Shown piece by piece: positions 32,855 through 41,619 of a DNA stretch of 64,000 nucleotides. The stretch covers positions 3,534,001-3,598,000 of the forward strand of contig NZ_CP059901.1 of the NCBI RefSeq assembly GCF_014127285.1, written 5' to 3'. Every line of letters begins with the position of its first letter. Position 1 is the stretch's first letter. Origin of the DNA: Mumia sp. ZJ1417. GTDB lineage: Bacteria; Actinomycetota; Actinomycetes; Propionibacteriales; Nocardioidaceae. The position numbers and the translations under genes are program-made. The notes below the pieces were generated by a model, which did no database searches, was not told where the DNA came from, and worked only from the letters and a program-made list of their open reading frames with translations.

Positions 32855-34053
32855 GTGCCCTCCTTGTCGTACGGGATCCTCGCCTCGACCCGGAACCCGC
32901 CCCCGAGCAGCGGGCCCGCCTCGACGGTTCCGTCGTGGAGGGCGATCCGTTCTCTGATCCCGAGGATCCCGTGCCCACCTCCGGCCGACGGCACCGGACC
33001 CACGTCCGCGGCATCCGGCAGCCGGCCCGCCGGAGCGGCAGCCCCACCATCGTCCTCCACGCGGACGAGAACGTGGTCCCCCGCGATCGCGACCTGCACC
33101 CGCGCCCGCACGTCCGGAGCCGCATGCTTCAACGTGTTGGTCAGTGCCTCCTGCACCACCCGGTAGACCGTGAGGCCGGCGGCCGGATCGATCTCCCGGG
33201 GGTCGCCGACGAGCTCGGTACGGACATCGAGCCCGCTGCGCCGCACCTGCTCGACCAGGCCACCGATGTCGGCCGCCGTCGGCATCGGCGTCCGCTCGGC
33301 CTGGGTCGCGTCCTCGTCCCCCCGCAGCAGCCCGAGCAGCCTTCGCATCTCGGCCAGCGACGCGCGCGAAGTGCGCGAGATGGTCTGCAGCGTCTCCACC
33401 GCCACCTCCGGGCGGGTCCGCGACGCGTACAGGGCGCCGTCGGCCTGGACGACGATCACCGACAGGCTGTGCGCGACGACGTCGTGCATCTCCCGCGCGA
33501 TCCGAGCCCGTTCCGCGGCGGCGGCGATCGTCGCCTGCTGCGCGGCGTCGCGCTCGAGCTGCCGTGCTCGGTCCTCGAGCCCGGCGATGTACTCGCGCCG
33601 CGTCCGCATGTAGGCCCCCATCGCCCATGGTGCGAGCACGACGAGGCTCATCATCACGACGGTCGCGACCGTGCTCGTGCCCGGGGAGTCGCGGTACCAG
33701 TCGGCCGTGGACAGGACCGCGCCCAGGAACCCGACGCCGAGACCCGCCCGCCGAGCCCACAAAGGCCCGTACGCGGCGATCGCGTACAGCGACAGCAGCA
33801 GCGAGAGGTCGGCGTAGTACGGCACGTCGGTCACGAGCAGCTGTCCGGCCAGGAGGGCAGATACGGCGGCGAACGAAGCCACCGGCGCCGAACGCCGCCA
33901 GGCCAGCGGCAGGAAGATCAGGATCTGGTACGCCGCGTCGATACTGGCGGACATGCCGAGGGCGAACGGGATCAGCGGGACGATCAACATCCCCGTCAGT
34001 GCAGCGTCGACCCAGCCCGGGTGCGCCCGAATCCGCCCGACCATCGCTCTCAC
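32851..34053 (-). CDS. Sensor histidine kinase (HisKA_3 family)
   Basis: This 400-residue membrane sensor has four or five N-terminal helices (for example TGMLIVPLIPFALGMSASID and LSLLLSLYAIAAYGPLWA) with very short outside loops. It therefore probably senses the membrane itself or an intramembrane partner. A coiled segment leads to the phosphoacceptor His in REMHDVVAHSLSVIVVQADG, and the ATPase domain has VVQEALTNTLKHA and GHGILGIRERIALHDG. GTG at 34053 follows TACCCT (34060-34065) by 6 nt. It is the first gene of the kinase, regulator and exporter group. Confidence 0.93.
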   Translation of the reverse strand: MRAMVGRIRAHPGWVDAALTGMLIVPLIPFALGMSASIDAAYQILIFLPLAWRRSAPVASFAAVSALLAGQLLVTDVPYYADLSLLLSLYAIAAYGPLWARRAGLGVGFLGAVLSTADWYRDSPGTSTVATVVMMSLVVLAPWAMGAYMRTRREYIAGLEDRARQLERDAAQQATIAAAAERARIAREMHDVVAHSLSVIVVQADGALYASRTRPEVAVETLQTISRTSRASLAEMRRLLGLLRGDEDATQAERTPMPTAADIGGLVEQVRRSGLDVRTELVGDPREIDPAAGLTVYRVVQEALTNTLKHAAPDVRARVQVAIAGDHVLVRVEDDGGAAAPAGRLPDAADVGPVPSAGGGHGILGIRERIALHDGTVEAGPLLGGGFRVEARIPYDKEGT

Positions 34054-34113
34054 TACGTCAGGGTAGGCGCCCTCGGCGGGCCACCCATCAGACCACGGTC
34101 TGATCTCGCGGGA

Positions 34114-35079
34114 TCACCCCAGCAGCCGCGCGAGCGTCTCCGGCGGCACGTTGCCCCCAGAGGCGACCGCCACCGTCGTCCCGGCCACCGGGCCGACCCT
34201 CCCCGCCAGGACTGCTGCGGCGGCGACCGCGCCGCTCGGCTCGACCACCAGCCGGGAACCTCGTACGACCGTGCCGACGGCGGCGAGGATCTCGTCCTCG
34301 CTCACCGTGACGACGTCGTCGACGAACGCCTGCACGTGTGCCCAGTTGAGGACTCCGACCGAGTCCGTCCGCAGCCCGTCGGCGACGGTGCGGGACGTGT
34401 CGGCGACCGACCACACGCGGCGCTCCCCGGCGGCCCACCCCTCTGCGAGGTCACCCGCAAGCTCCGGCTCGACCGCGATCACGCGCACGTCGGGGCGCAG
34501 CGCCTTGACGGCAGCCGCGATGCCGCTGACCAGCCCTCCCCCGCTGACCGGGACGAGCACCGTGCCGAGATCGGCGACCTGCTCGACGATCTCGAGCCCG
34601 ACCGTTCCCTGGCCCGCGATCACGTCCGGGTCGTCGTACGGGGGGATCAGGACGGCGCCGGTCTCGGCGGCGATCTGCTCGGCGCGGGCGAGCCGCTCCG
34701 AGGGCGGCACGATCACGATCTCCGCACCCCAGCGGCGGGTCGCCTCAACCTTCAGCGACGGCGCGTTGTCGGGGATGACGATGGTGGCACGTACGCCGGC
34801 GGCCCTCGCCGCGTACGCGACCGCCTGCGCGTGGTTGCCCGACGAGTGCGTCACGACGCCCCTCTGGCGTTGTGCCGTGTCGAGCACCGCCACCGCGTTG
34901 GTCGCGCCGCGGAGCTTGAACGCCCCGGTCGGCTGAAGGGACTCCGCCTTCAGCCACAACGGCACGTCACCGTCGGGTTGCACCAGCGGGACGACCGGCG
35001 TCCGCAGGCACGTCGAGGCGATCCGCTCGGAGGCGTGCTCGATGTCGGAGAGGGTCACCAGCCGGGGGGATGCGCTCAT
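34114..35079 (-). CDS. Threonine/serine dehydratase-like PLP enzyme
   Basis: This 321-residue fold-type II PLP enzyme has its cofactor Lys in LQPTGAFKLRGATNAV, the SSGNHAQAVAYAA substrate loop and a glycine-rich phosphate loop VPVSGGGLVSGIAAAV. It lacks the C-terminal ACT-type regulatory domain of biosynthetic IlvA, so it is either a catabolic dehydratase or a serine racemase-type protein. TAGGCT (35086-35091) lies 6 nt before the ATG, and GGAGG also fits between them. It is divergent from the small PLD-N-type membrane protein gene. Confidence 0.88.
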   Translation of the reverse strand: MSASPRLVTLSDIEHASERIASTCLRTPVVPLVQPDGDVPLWLKAESLQPTGAFKLRGATNAVAVLDTAQRQRGVVTHSSGNHAQAVAYAARAAGVRATIVIPDNAPSLKVEATRRWGAEIVIVPPSERLARAEQIAAETGAVLIPPYDDPDVIAGQGTVGLEIVEQVADLGTVLVPVSGGGLVSGIAAAVKALRPDVRVIAVEPELAGDLAEGWAAGERRVWSVADTSRTVADGLRTDSVGVLNWAHVQAFVDDVVTVSEDEILAAVGTVVRGSRLVVEPSGAVAAAAVLAGRVGPVAGTTVAVASGGNVPPETLARLLG

Positions 35080-35126
35080 ACCTCCAGCCTAGGCAGAGTC
35101 CTCGCCCGCACGAGTAGGCTGGGCGC

Positions 35127-35384
35127 ATGGCAAAGGCGATCCCGATCATCATCGTCGTCGCACTCGCGGTCTACACGCTGTTCGACGTGATCGCCACGCC
35201 GCGCGAGCGCATCCGGGCACTGCCCAAGCCCGTGTGGGTGCTGCTCGCGCTCGTCCCCGCGCTCGGGGTGCTGCTGTGGCTCACGGTCGGCAAGTCGCGG
35301 ACGAAGCCGTCCGGCCCGCCGCGTCCGCAGCGACCGATCACCCGCGGGCCCGACGACGACCCCGACTTCCTCCGCGGCCTCTGA
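35127..35384 (+). CDS. Small membrane protein with PLD nuclease N-terminal-type domain
   Basis: This 85-residue protein has two helices, IPIIIVVALAVYTLFDVIAT and PVWVLLALVPALGVLLWLTV, followed by a basic, Pro-rich tail ending DDDPDFLRGL. The helix pair with LPKPVWVL between matches the PLDc_N family found as a stand-alone protein in many actinobacteria; its role is unknown. TAGGCT (35115-35120) is 6 nt before the ATG, a leaderless start. The gene converges on ccsB with 17 bases between the stops. Confidence 0.82.
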   Translation: MAKAIPIIIVVALAVYTLFDVIATPRERIRALPKPVWVLLALVPALGVLLWLTVGKSRTKPSGPPRPQRPITRGPDDDPDFLRGL

Positions 35385-35401
35385 CCGGCGGCGCGGCGCG
35401 G

Positions 35402-36373
35402 CTACTTCGCGTACGAGTGCAGGCCGGGGAAGAACAGGTTGACCCCGACGAAGCTGAACATGAACGTCGTGAACGCGACCAGCGCGAGGATCGCGGCGGC
35501 CTTGCCCTTCCAGCCCGCGGTCGCGCGTGCGTGGAGATAGCCGGCGTACGCGACCCACGTGATGAACGCCCAGACCTCCTTGGGGTCCCATCCCCAGGGC
35601 CGTCCCCACGCGTGCTCGGCCCAGATCGGGCCCGAGATCAGCGCGGCGAACGTCCAGACCGGGAACGAGAACGCCGTCACGCGATAGGCGAGCTGGTCCA
35701 TCGAGGCCGCGCTCGGCAGCCGCGAGAGATAACCCTTCGCGCCGCCCTTCGCCTCGGCTCGTGACTTCACCAGGTAGAGGATCGACGCGCCCGCACCGAT
35801 GAGGAACCCGGCACCCGCGACGATCGCGGAGGCGACGTGGATGACGAGCCAGTACGAGTCGAGCGCCGGCACCAGCGGGCCGGCCGGGACGTACACCGTC
35901 ATCGACAGGCCGAGCATCACCACGGAGAAGCCGAGCACCAGTGGCGCGAGCCAGTCGATCTTCATCCAGACGACCATCGCGAGGTAGCCGACGAGCACAA
36001 CGGAGATGCCCGTCATCGCGAACTCGTACATGTTGCCCCACGGCACCCGCTCGGCGGCGAGTCCGCGCGTGACGACCCCGGCCAGCAGGACCGCCAGGCC
36101 CAGGACGGTCAGCGAGAGCGAGATGCGTCCGGCGAGGTCGCTGCGCTCCTCGGCGACGACTGCGTCACCGCCGTCGGCGGTCGCGCCGTCGACGGTGCTC
36201 GCGGCACCGGCACCAACGAGCGCGGGCTCCGCGACCGGCACGGAGCGCTGCGCGCGGACGGCCTTCGAGCCGAACGCCCACTGCGCGACGGACGCGAGCC
36301 AGGCGAGCGCGAGCACCGCCGTCGCCGACGCGATCGCGTAGTTCGAGAAGTTCGCGTAGTCCTCGAGAGTCAT
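35402..36373 (-). CDS. ccsB: Cytochrome c biogenesis protein CcsB (ResC), heme handling
   Basis: This 323-residue membrane protein with about eight helices carries heme to the outside and, with ResB, attaches it to apocytochrome c. The tryptophan-rich heme-handling segment is seen in HAWGRPWGWDPKEVWAFITW. His residues for heme ligation occur in WLVIHVASAIVAG and LFFPGLHSYAK. An Ala-rich cytoplasmic loop near residues 45-75 is of no known function. The ATG at 36373 overlaps the resB stop (ATGA). It is the last gene of the hemL-to-ccsB operon. Confidence 0.95.
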   Translation of the reverse strand: MTLEDYANFSNYAIASATAVLALAWLASVAQWAFGSKAVRAQRSVPVAEPALVGAGAASTVDGATADGGDAVVAEERSDLAGRISLSLTVLGLAVLLAGVVTRGLAAERVPWGNMYEFAMTGISVVLVGYLAMVVWMKIDWLAPLVLGFSVVMLGLSMTVYVPAGPLVPALDSYWLVIHVASAIVAGAGFLIGAGASILYLVKSRAEAKGGAKGYLSRLPSAASMDQLAYRVTAFSFPVWTFAALISGPIWAEHAWGRPWGWDPKEVWAFITWVAYAGYLHARATAGWKGKAAAILALVAFTTFMFSFVGVNLFFPGLHSYAK

Positions 36374-38049
36374 GCTTCGTCCCTTGTCGTGGCGGCCTTC
36401 GTCGGTGCAGCACTCGTCGGCGCAGCCTCTGACTCCGACACCGTGTCGTAGCTCGATCCAGTATGCCCCGTGCGTTCCTTGAGACGCCCCGTGAGGTCGT
36501 CGACGCTCTGCTCGACGTCGCTGCGCGGGACGCGGTCGAGCGCGGCGACCTCGACGAGCGTCGTGCCGTCCTCGCGGCGCCGGGCACGCACCCACGTACG
36601 ACGCGGACGGATCATCAGCGACAGCACGAGACCGATCGCGCCGATCGACACTCCCCACAGCGGCACCATGACGCCGGGCTGCGCGCTGAACTGGAACCGC
36701 GCGAACTGGCGCAGCTCGACGAACTCGACCGTGCCCTTGCCGTCGGGAAGCGACACCGACTCACCGGGCGTGAGGATGATGCGCAGCGGCTTGTCGTCGT
36801 CACCCATGAACTGCGTCAGCTCGTCCTTGTCGAGCACGTAGACCGACTGCGCCTCACCGTCGTCCAGCCCGAGGTCTCCGTAGTAGGCGAACAGCCCGAG
36901 CACCGGGTTCGCGGCCGCCGGGTGCGCCGACATCGGGATCTCCTCGTCCCCGGTCGACACGCCGGTCGGCAGGAAGAACCCCTGGAAGCCGAGCTGCGTG
37001 GGACGTGCGTCCGGCACCTTCACGACACCGTTGGAGGTGTACGTCGGGTCCGACGGCAGGAACGGCACCGCGTCCTCGAACACCACACGCCCCTTGCCGT
37101 CCTTCACCCGGACCACCGGCGCGTAGCCCTGCCCGACGAGATAGACCGACGCGCCGTCGACGCGCAGCGGGTGGTTGACCTTGAGCTCGTACGGGCGCGG
37201 CTCCTCGCCAGGCTTGTCAGTCACCGTGCCGTACGCGATGAAACTGCGCGGCGCCCCGCGCTGCGGCCCCTCGAGTTCGAAGCGCGAGTCGAACTCGTCG
37301 AGCGTCATCGAGAACGGCGGCAGGTCGTCGGTGTCGAACAGCCCACCCGCGGTGAACTCGTCGAACTGCGTGAGCGTGTTGGAGTAGCCGCCGCCCTCGG
37401 CGACGATCGCGTTGCCGCGGTAGCCGAGCAGGCTCATCGATGCGACGCCGACGAGCACGACGACGAGGCTGACGTGGAAGACCAGGTTGCCGAACTCGCG
37501 CAGGTAGCCCTTCTCGGCACGCACCTCGCCCGCGACGACCGTCCCGGACTCGTCAGTCTCGGTGACGGTGTCCTTGCGGGCGAGGCCGAGGCTCTTGGCG
37601 GCGTCGTCGAGGACCTTCTCCACGTCCGCCGTCGTCTCGTACGTGGCCGACGCGGGCAGGCGCGAGAAGTTGCGGGGCGCCTTCGGTGGGCGGGCCCGCA
37701 GCGCACGGGCGTACACACCGACGCGCGGCACGATGCAGCCGATCAGCGACACCATGAGCAGGAGGTAGATCGCGCTGAACCACACCGACGTGTAGACGTG
37801 GAACGCCCCGAGCTTGTCGAGCACCGGGGCGAGGTCCGGGTGCCGCTCGACGTATGCCGCGACGGCACGCGGGTCGACACCGCGCTGCGGCACGATCGAC
37901 CCCGGCACCGCGGCGAGCGCGAGCAGCAGCAGCAGGAACAGCGCCGTCTTCATCGACGTGAGCTGGCGCCACGCCCATCGCAGGGTCTCGAGGAGCGAGA
38001 GCGCGGGCGCGGTGGCCCTGCCCTTCGGTCCGCGACTCTTCTCGGACAT
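36370..38049 (-). CDS. resB: Cytochrome c biogenesis protein ResB (Ccs1)
   Basis: ResB is the partner of CcsB in the system II cytochrome c synthase. The 559-residue product has helices near the N-terminus (SMKTALFLLLLLALAAVPGS), in HVYTSVWFSAIYLLLMVSLI, in GNLVFHVSLVVVLVGVASMS and at PLWGVSIGAIGLVLSLMI. A large extracytoplasmic domain separates the last two. The conserved SIVPQRGVDP and TALFLLLLLA segments are typical. The C-terminal tail is acidic and Ala/Thr-rich. ATG at 38049 shares one base with the ccdA stop. A longer reading into ccdA is rejected. Confidence 0.95.
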   Translation of the reverse strand: MSEKSRGPKGRATAPALSLLETLRWAWRQLTSMKTALFLLLLLALAAVPGSIVPQRGVDPRAVAAYVERHPDLAPVLDKLGAFHVYTSVWFSAIYLLLMVSLIGCIVPRVGVYARALRARPPKAPRNFSRLPASATYETTADVEKVLDDAAKSLGLARKDTVTETDESGTVVAGEVRAEKGYLREFGNLVFHVSLVVVLVGVASMSLLGYRGNAIVAEGGGYSNTLTQFDEFTAGGLFDTDDLPPFSMTLDEFDSRFELEGPQRGAPRSFIAYGTVTDKPGEEPRPYELKVNHPLRVDGASVYLVGQGYAPVVRVKDGKGRVVFEDAVPFLPSDPTYTSNGVVKVPDARPTQLGFQGFFLPTGVSTGDEEIPMSAHPAAANPVLGLFAYYGDLGLDDGEAQSVYVLDKDELTQFMGDDDKPLRIILTPGESVSLPDGKGTVEFVELRQFARFQFSAQPGVMVPLWGVSIGAIGLVLSLMIRPRRTWVRARRREDGTTLVEVAALDRVPRSDVEQSVDDLTGRLKERTGHTGSSYDTVSESEAAPTSAAPTKAATTRDEA

Positions 38050-38810
38050 CACACCACCGGTTCGAAGCTGCCGACCCAGGAGGTCAGCTCGGTCATCAGC
38101 TGCCCCCACAGCCCGGTCACAAGGAGCACGCCGACGACGACCAGCAGGCCGCCTCCGACGAGCGAGATCGCCCGCTGGTGACGACGCACCCACGCCGTCG
38201 CCCGCGCGAAGCGGCTGAACGCGAACGCCGCCAGCAGGAACGGCACGCCGAGGCCCAGGCAGTAGACGGCGGTGAGGAACGCGCCGCGCCCTGCCGTGCC
38301 CTCGTTGTACGCGAGGCCGAGCACCGCGCCAAGCGCAGGACCGATGCAGGGCGTCCACCCGATCGCGAACAGCACGCCGAGCAACGGCGCCACCGCGAGG
38401 CCGACCGACGGCACCGCGTGGACGCGGACGTCACGCTGCAGCCACGGGACGAACCCCATGAAGGCCAGTCCGAGCAAGATCACGATGATGCCCATGACGA
38501 TCGAGATCGGACGCTCGTACTCGCGCAGCTGCATCCCGACCGACCCGAACAGCACCCCGTACGAGACGAAGACGGCGCTGAAACCGAGCACGAACAGCCC
38601 CGCGCCGAGCACCAGGCGTCCGCGCTGACGGGCGGACTTGCCGTCCGCCGCGACCTCGGCCGCGGTCATGCCGGAGACGTACGAGAGGTAGCCGGGCAGC
38701 AGCGGGACCACGCACGGAGAGAAGAACGACACGAGACCCGCGAGCAGCGCGACGCCTGTCGCGAGCAGCAGCGAGCCCGAGAGCACGGTGTCGTACGCCC
38801 AGTCACCCAT
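38049..38810 (-). CDS. ccdA: Thiol:disulfide transport protein CcdA
   Basis: This 253-residue membrane protein with six helices carries reducing equivalents from cytoplasmic thioredoxin to ResA outside. The two redox-active Cys lie in symmetric helices: SFFSPCVVPLLPGYLSYVSG and AIGWTPCIGPALGAVLGL. The gene overlaps resA by eight bases upstream and resB by one base downstream. Together they form a complete reductive branch for apocytochrome c. The C-terminal helix LVGGGLLVVVGVLLVTGLWG completes the family length. Confidence 0.95.
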   Translation of the reverse strand: MGDWAYDTVLSGSLLLATGVALLAGLVSFFSPCVVPLLPGYLSYVSGMTAAEVAADGKSARQRGRLVLGAGLFVLGFSAVFVSYGVLFGSVGMQLREYERPISIVMGIIVILLGLAFMGFVPWLQRDVRVHAVPSVGLAVAPLLGVLFAIGWTPCIGPALGAVLGLAYNEGTAGRGAFLTAVYCLGLGVPFLLAAFAFSRFARATAWVRRHQRAISLVGGGLLVVVGVLLVTGLWGQLMTELTSWVGSFEPVV

Positions 38811-39375
38811 CGCTGGCCTTCGCGTCGTCGATCAGCCCGCGCAGCGTCGACTCGGACACGGACCCGAGCATGCGCGCGGCGACGGTGCCGTCCGAGGCGA
38901 TCACCCACGTCGTCGGCACCGCCATCGAGGGCAGGCTGTCGCGGAAGCCGAGCACGGTCTTGCCCGACGGGTCGTAGAGCGACGGATAGGTGATGCCGAA
39001 GTTCTCGTCGTACGCCTTCGCCGCCGCGCGCGAGTCGCGGATGTTGATGCCGAGGAACTGGACGTCGTCGCCCGTCTCGGCGTCGACCGCCGCGAACGCC
39101 GGCGCCTCGACACGGCACTCCGCGCACCACGAGCCCCACACGTTCACCACGACCGTCTTGCCGGCGAAGTCCTCTAGGGCGATCGGATCGCCGTCGAGCG
39201 ACTCCCCCTCGAGCGCGGGAGCGGGCTTGCGCTCGCCCACCTCCGGGGCCGTGATCGAGCCGTCGCCGGCGACGAAACCACCCGTGGTCTCGTCGGCCTG
39301 CGTGGACGACGAGCAGCCGGCGAGCAGCGCCACGGCAGCGGCGGTGACGACGAGGCGGGCGAGGCGCACGGTCAC
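38803..39375 (-). CDS. resA: Thiol-disulfide reductase lipoprotein ResA/TlpA-like
   Basis: This 190-residue extracytoplasmic thioredoxin-fold protein keeps apocytochrome c cysteines reduced before heme attachment. The N-terminus is a lipoprotein signal with lipobox LLAGCSSS, so it is anchored to the outer face of the membrane. The redox motif is WGSWCAECRVEAPAF, and the cis-Pro loop is MAVPTTWVI. GTG at 39375 overlaps the histidine phosphatase stop (GTGA); a longer reading into that gene is rejected. It is followed by ccdA, its electron donor. Confidence 0.94.
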   Translation of the reverse strand: MTVRLARLVVTAAAVALLAGCSSSTQADETTGGFVAGDGSITAPEVGERKPAPALEGESLDGDPIALEDFAGKTVVVNVWGSWCAECRVEAPAFAAVDAETGDDVQFLGINIRDSRAAAKAYDENFGITYPSLYDPSGKTVLGFRDSLPSMAVPTTWVIASDGTVAARMLGSVSESTLRGLIDDAKASDG

Positions 39376-40028
39376 GCGCCTCCGACGAACTTCTTGCGGA
39401 GCTTGGCCGGGATCAGGTCGCCGGCCGGCTCGTTGTAGGCGACCGCGACGGGCACGTCGCCCTCGTACGTGACCGACGTGACGCTGGCCAGCGAGCACTG
39501 GCGCTTGCGCGGGTCGTGCAGGTAGCGGCGGCGCTCGACGGTCAGCCGAGCCACCCAGATCGGGAGCTGGTGCGAGACGATGACGGCCTCGTGCCCGCGC
39601 GCGGCGTCGCGCGCGTCGGCCATCGCCTCGAGCATGCGCGCGGCGATCTGCTTGTACGGCTCGCCCCACGACGGCGTGCTCGGGTTGCGCAGCATCCACC
39701 AGACGCTCGGGTGCTTCAGCGAGCCGTCGCCCACGCCGAAGGTCCTGCCCTCGAACTGGTTGCCTGCCTCGATGACCCGCGGATCGGTCGTCACGTCGAG
39801 ACCGAGCGTCTTGGCGATCGGCTCCATCGTCTCCTGCGCCCGCTCGAGCGGGGAGGCGACGAGGTGGGTGATGTCCTCACCGTCGAAGTACTCGGCCCCA
39901 CGCTCGGCCATCTGACGGCCCAGGTCGGACAGGTGGTAGTCGGGAAGGCGGCCGTAAAGGACGCCTGCGGGGTTGTGCACCTCGCCGTGCCGCATCAGGT
40001 GCACGGTCGTACGGTCGCTGCTGCTCAT
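39372..40028 (-). CDS. Histidine phosphatase family protein (phosphoglycerate mutase-like)
   Basis: The product is a 218-residue enzyme with the phosphohistidine motif [12 protein letters not shown], a second active-site Arg in [12 protein letters not shown] and the C-terminal His in [15 protein letters not shown]. The substrate is not evident. In mycobacteria the same position between hemL and resA is held by a phosphoglycerate mutase-like protein (Rv0525), so the linkage is old. Overlaps of four bases with both hemL and resA show full translational coupling. A role in heme or cytochrome synthesis has not been shown as far as I know. Confidence 0.9.
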   Translation of the reverse strand: MSSSDRTTVHLMRHGEVHNPAGVLYGRLPDYHLSDLGRQMAERGAEYFDGEDITHLVASPLERAQETMEPIAKTLGLDVTTDPRVIEAGNQFEGRTFGVGDGSLKHPSVWWMLRNPSTPSWGEPYKQIAARMLEAMADARDAARGHEAVIVSHQLPIWVARLTVERRRYLHDPRKRQCSLASVTSVTYEGDVPVAVAYNEPAGDLIPAKLRKKFVGGA

Positions 40029-41338
40029 GGGGCCATTGTCGCCGCAGCGGCACGTGCAGCGGGCTCCAGGGCTCGCTCGATGTCCTCGAGCGCGTCGGCA
40101 TCCAGAGCGTCGGAGACGAACCACGCCTCGAACGCGCTGGGAGGTAGGTAGACCCCGTGGTCGAGCATCGCGTGGAAGAACGCCTTGTACGCCGGCTGGC
40201 TCTGGGCCTGGGCGTCGGCGAAGTCGACGACCGGCTCCGTACGACCGAGGAAGACGCTGAACAGGTTGCCCGCGGCCTGCACGACGTGCGGGACGCCGGC
40301 AGCGTCGAGCGCCTTGGCCGCCAGGCCCTGGATCGTGCCCGAAACCTCGTCGAGGTGGGCGTAGACCGCGTCGGTGGCCAGACGCAGCGTCGTCAGCCCG
40401 GCGGTCGTCGCGACAGGGTTCCCGGAGAGGGTGCCCGCCTGGTAGACCGGCCCCTCCGGCGCGAGCTGGCGCATGATCTCCTCGCGGCCGCCGAACGCCG
40501 CCGCGGGGAAGCCGCCGCCCATCACCTTGCCGAAGGTCATGAGGTCGGGCGCCCAACCCTCGTGAGCGCCGTCGAGACCCCAGTGGCCGCTGCGGCTGAC
40601 CCGGAACCCGGTCATGACCTCGTCGGAGACGAAGAGCGCACCGTGCGTGCGGCAGGTCTCGGCGAGGAATGCGTTGAACCCCGGCAGCGGCGGGACCGCG
40701 CCCATGTTGCCCGGCGCCGCCTCGGTGATGACGCAGGCGATCTGGGCGCCGTGCTCGGCGAACGCGGCAGCGACGGCCTCGCGGTCGTTGTACGGCAGCA
40801 CCAGCGTCTGCGCGGTCGAGGCGGAGGGGATGCCCGGCGTCCCCGGAAGCCCGAACGTCACGACGCCCGAGCCGGCCTCGACGAGCAGCGCGTCCACGTG
40901 CCCGTGGTAGCAGCCGGCGAACTTCACGATCAGGTCGCGGCCGGTCCAGCCGCGCGCCAGCCGGATCGCCGACATGGTCGCCTCGGTCCCCGAGGAGACC
41001 ATGCGCACGAGGTCGACCGGTGTCCGAGCGACGATCTCCTCCGCGAGTGCGACCTCGGGCTCGCTGGGCGTGCCGAAGGAGGTGCCTCGTACCGCCGCCT
41101 CGCGCACAGCCTCGATGACCTCGGGGTGCGCATGGCCCAGCAGCATCGGGCCCCACGACGCGACAAGGTCGACGTACGAGTTGCCGTCGACGTCGGTGAG
41201 TCGGGCGCCCTTGCCCTCGCGCATGAAGCGGGGCGTCCCACCCACGGCGCGGAAGGCGCGGACGGGCGAGTTCACTCCGCCCGGCGAGACGGCGCGGGCG
41301 CGGTCGAACAAGGTCTGCGAGATCTCGGAGCCAGGCAC
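40025..41338 (-). CDS. hemL: Glutamate-1-semialdehyde 2,1-aminomutase
   Basis: HemL converts glutamate-1-semialdehyde to 5-aminolevulinate, completing the C5 route begun by HemA (46646-47962). The 437-residue product opens with [20 protein letters not shown]. It has the family signatures [20 protein letters not shown] and [12 protein letters not shown], and the PLP Lys in [16 protein letters not shown] at 41338 gives the usual N-terminus; an ATG at 41368 would add ten residues. The stop overlaps the phosphatase start. Placing hemL at the head of the cytochrome c maturation operon ties heme supply to its use. Confidence 0.95.
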   Translation of the reverse strand: MPGSEISQTLFDRARAVSPGGVNSPVRAFRAVGGTPRFMREGKGARLTDVDGNSYVDLVASWGPMLLGHAHPEVIEAVREAAVRGTSFGTPSEPEVALAEEIVARTPVDLVRMVSSGTEATMSAIRLARGWTGRDLIVKFAGCYHGHVDALLVEAGSGVVTFGLPGTPGIPSASTAQTLVLPYNDREAVAAAFAEHGAQIACVITEAAPGNMGAVPPLPGFNAFLAETCRTHGALFVSDEVMTGFRVSRSGHWGLDGAHEGWAPDLMTFGKVMGGGFPAAAFGGREEIMRQLAPEGPVYQAGTLSGNPVATTAGLTTLRLATDAVYAHLDEVSGTIQGLAAKALDAAGVPHVVQAAGNLFSVFLGRTEPVVDFADAQAQSQPAYKAFFHAMLDHGVYLPPSAFEAWFVSDALDADALEDIERALEPAARAAAATMAP

Positions 41339-41490
41339 CCGGCCATTGTCCCCGACCGGGACAAGCATCCAGATCGGGTGGTCATTTCGGCCCTTCCCTC
41401 GCCAGCAGCCCCGAGATGTGATGCGATGGTGACCGGACGTGGGAACGACGGCCGGTAGCGACCCGAGGTCCCGTCTAGTGTGGAGGCTGA

Positions 41491-41580
41491 GGAAGTGCTG
41501 AATTTTGAGGTGACTGTTAGCCAGATCACCTGCACTTCCCTAAGGTGGGCTCCGAACACGTGGTGGCAACACGTGTCCGG
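41491..41580 (+). promoter_or_regulatory. Structured 5' region of the transglycosylase gene: two hairpins, possible promoter
   Basis: GGAAGTGC (41491-41498) pairs with GCACTTCC (41532-41539). Inside it AGGTGA (41508-41513) pairs with TCACCT (41526-41531). A second hairpin pairs CCGAACACGTG (41552-41562) with CACGTGTCCGG (41570-41580), one mismatch. CACCT (41527-41531) can instead pair with AGGTG (41543-41547), so the first hairpin has an alternative. TAAGGT (41541-41546) also looks like a -10, with TTAGCC 18 bases upstream. RNA switch and protein operator are both possible. Confidence 0.5.
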
Positions 41581-41619
41581 GACATCGCGAGATCGGGCTC
41601 ACGAGGAGTGATGAGGCGA

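Noticed and set aside
41491-41619. Cyclic di-AMP (ydaO-type) riboswitch before the transglycosylase gene
   Set aside because: The hallmark GGGGGACC-like and CGAACCCG-CAGCTAACC-like segments, as I remember them, are not visible. Only generic alternative hairpins remain, so the class is left open.
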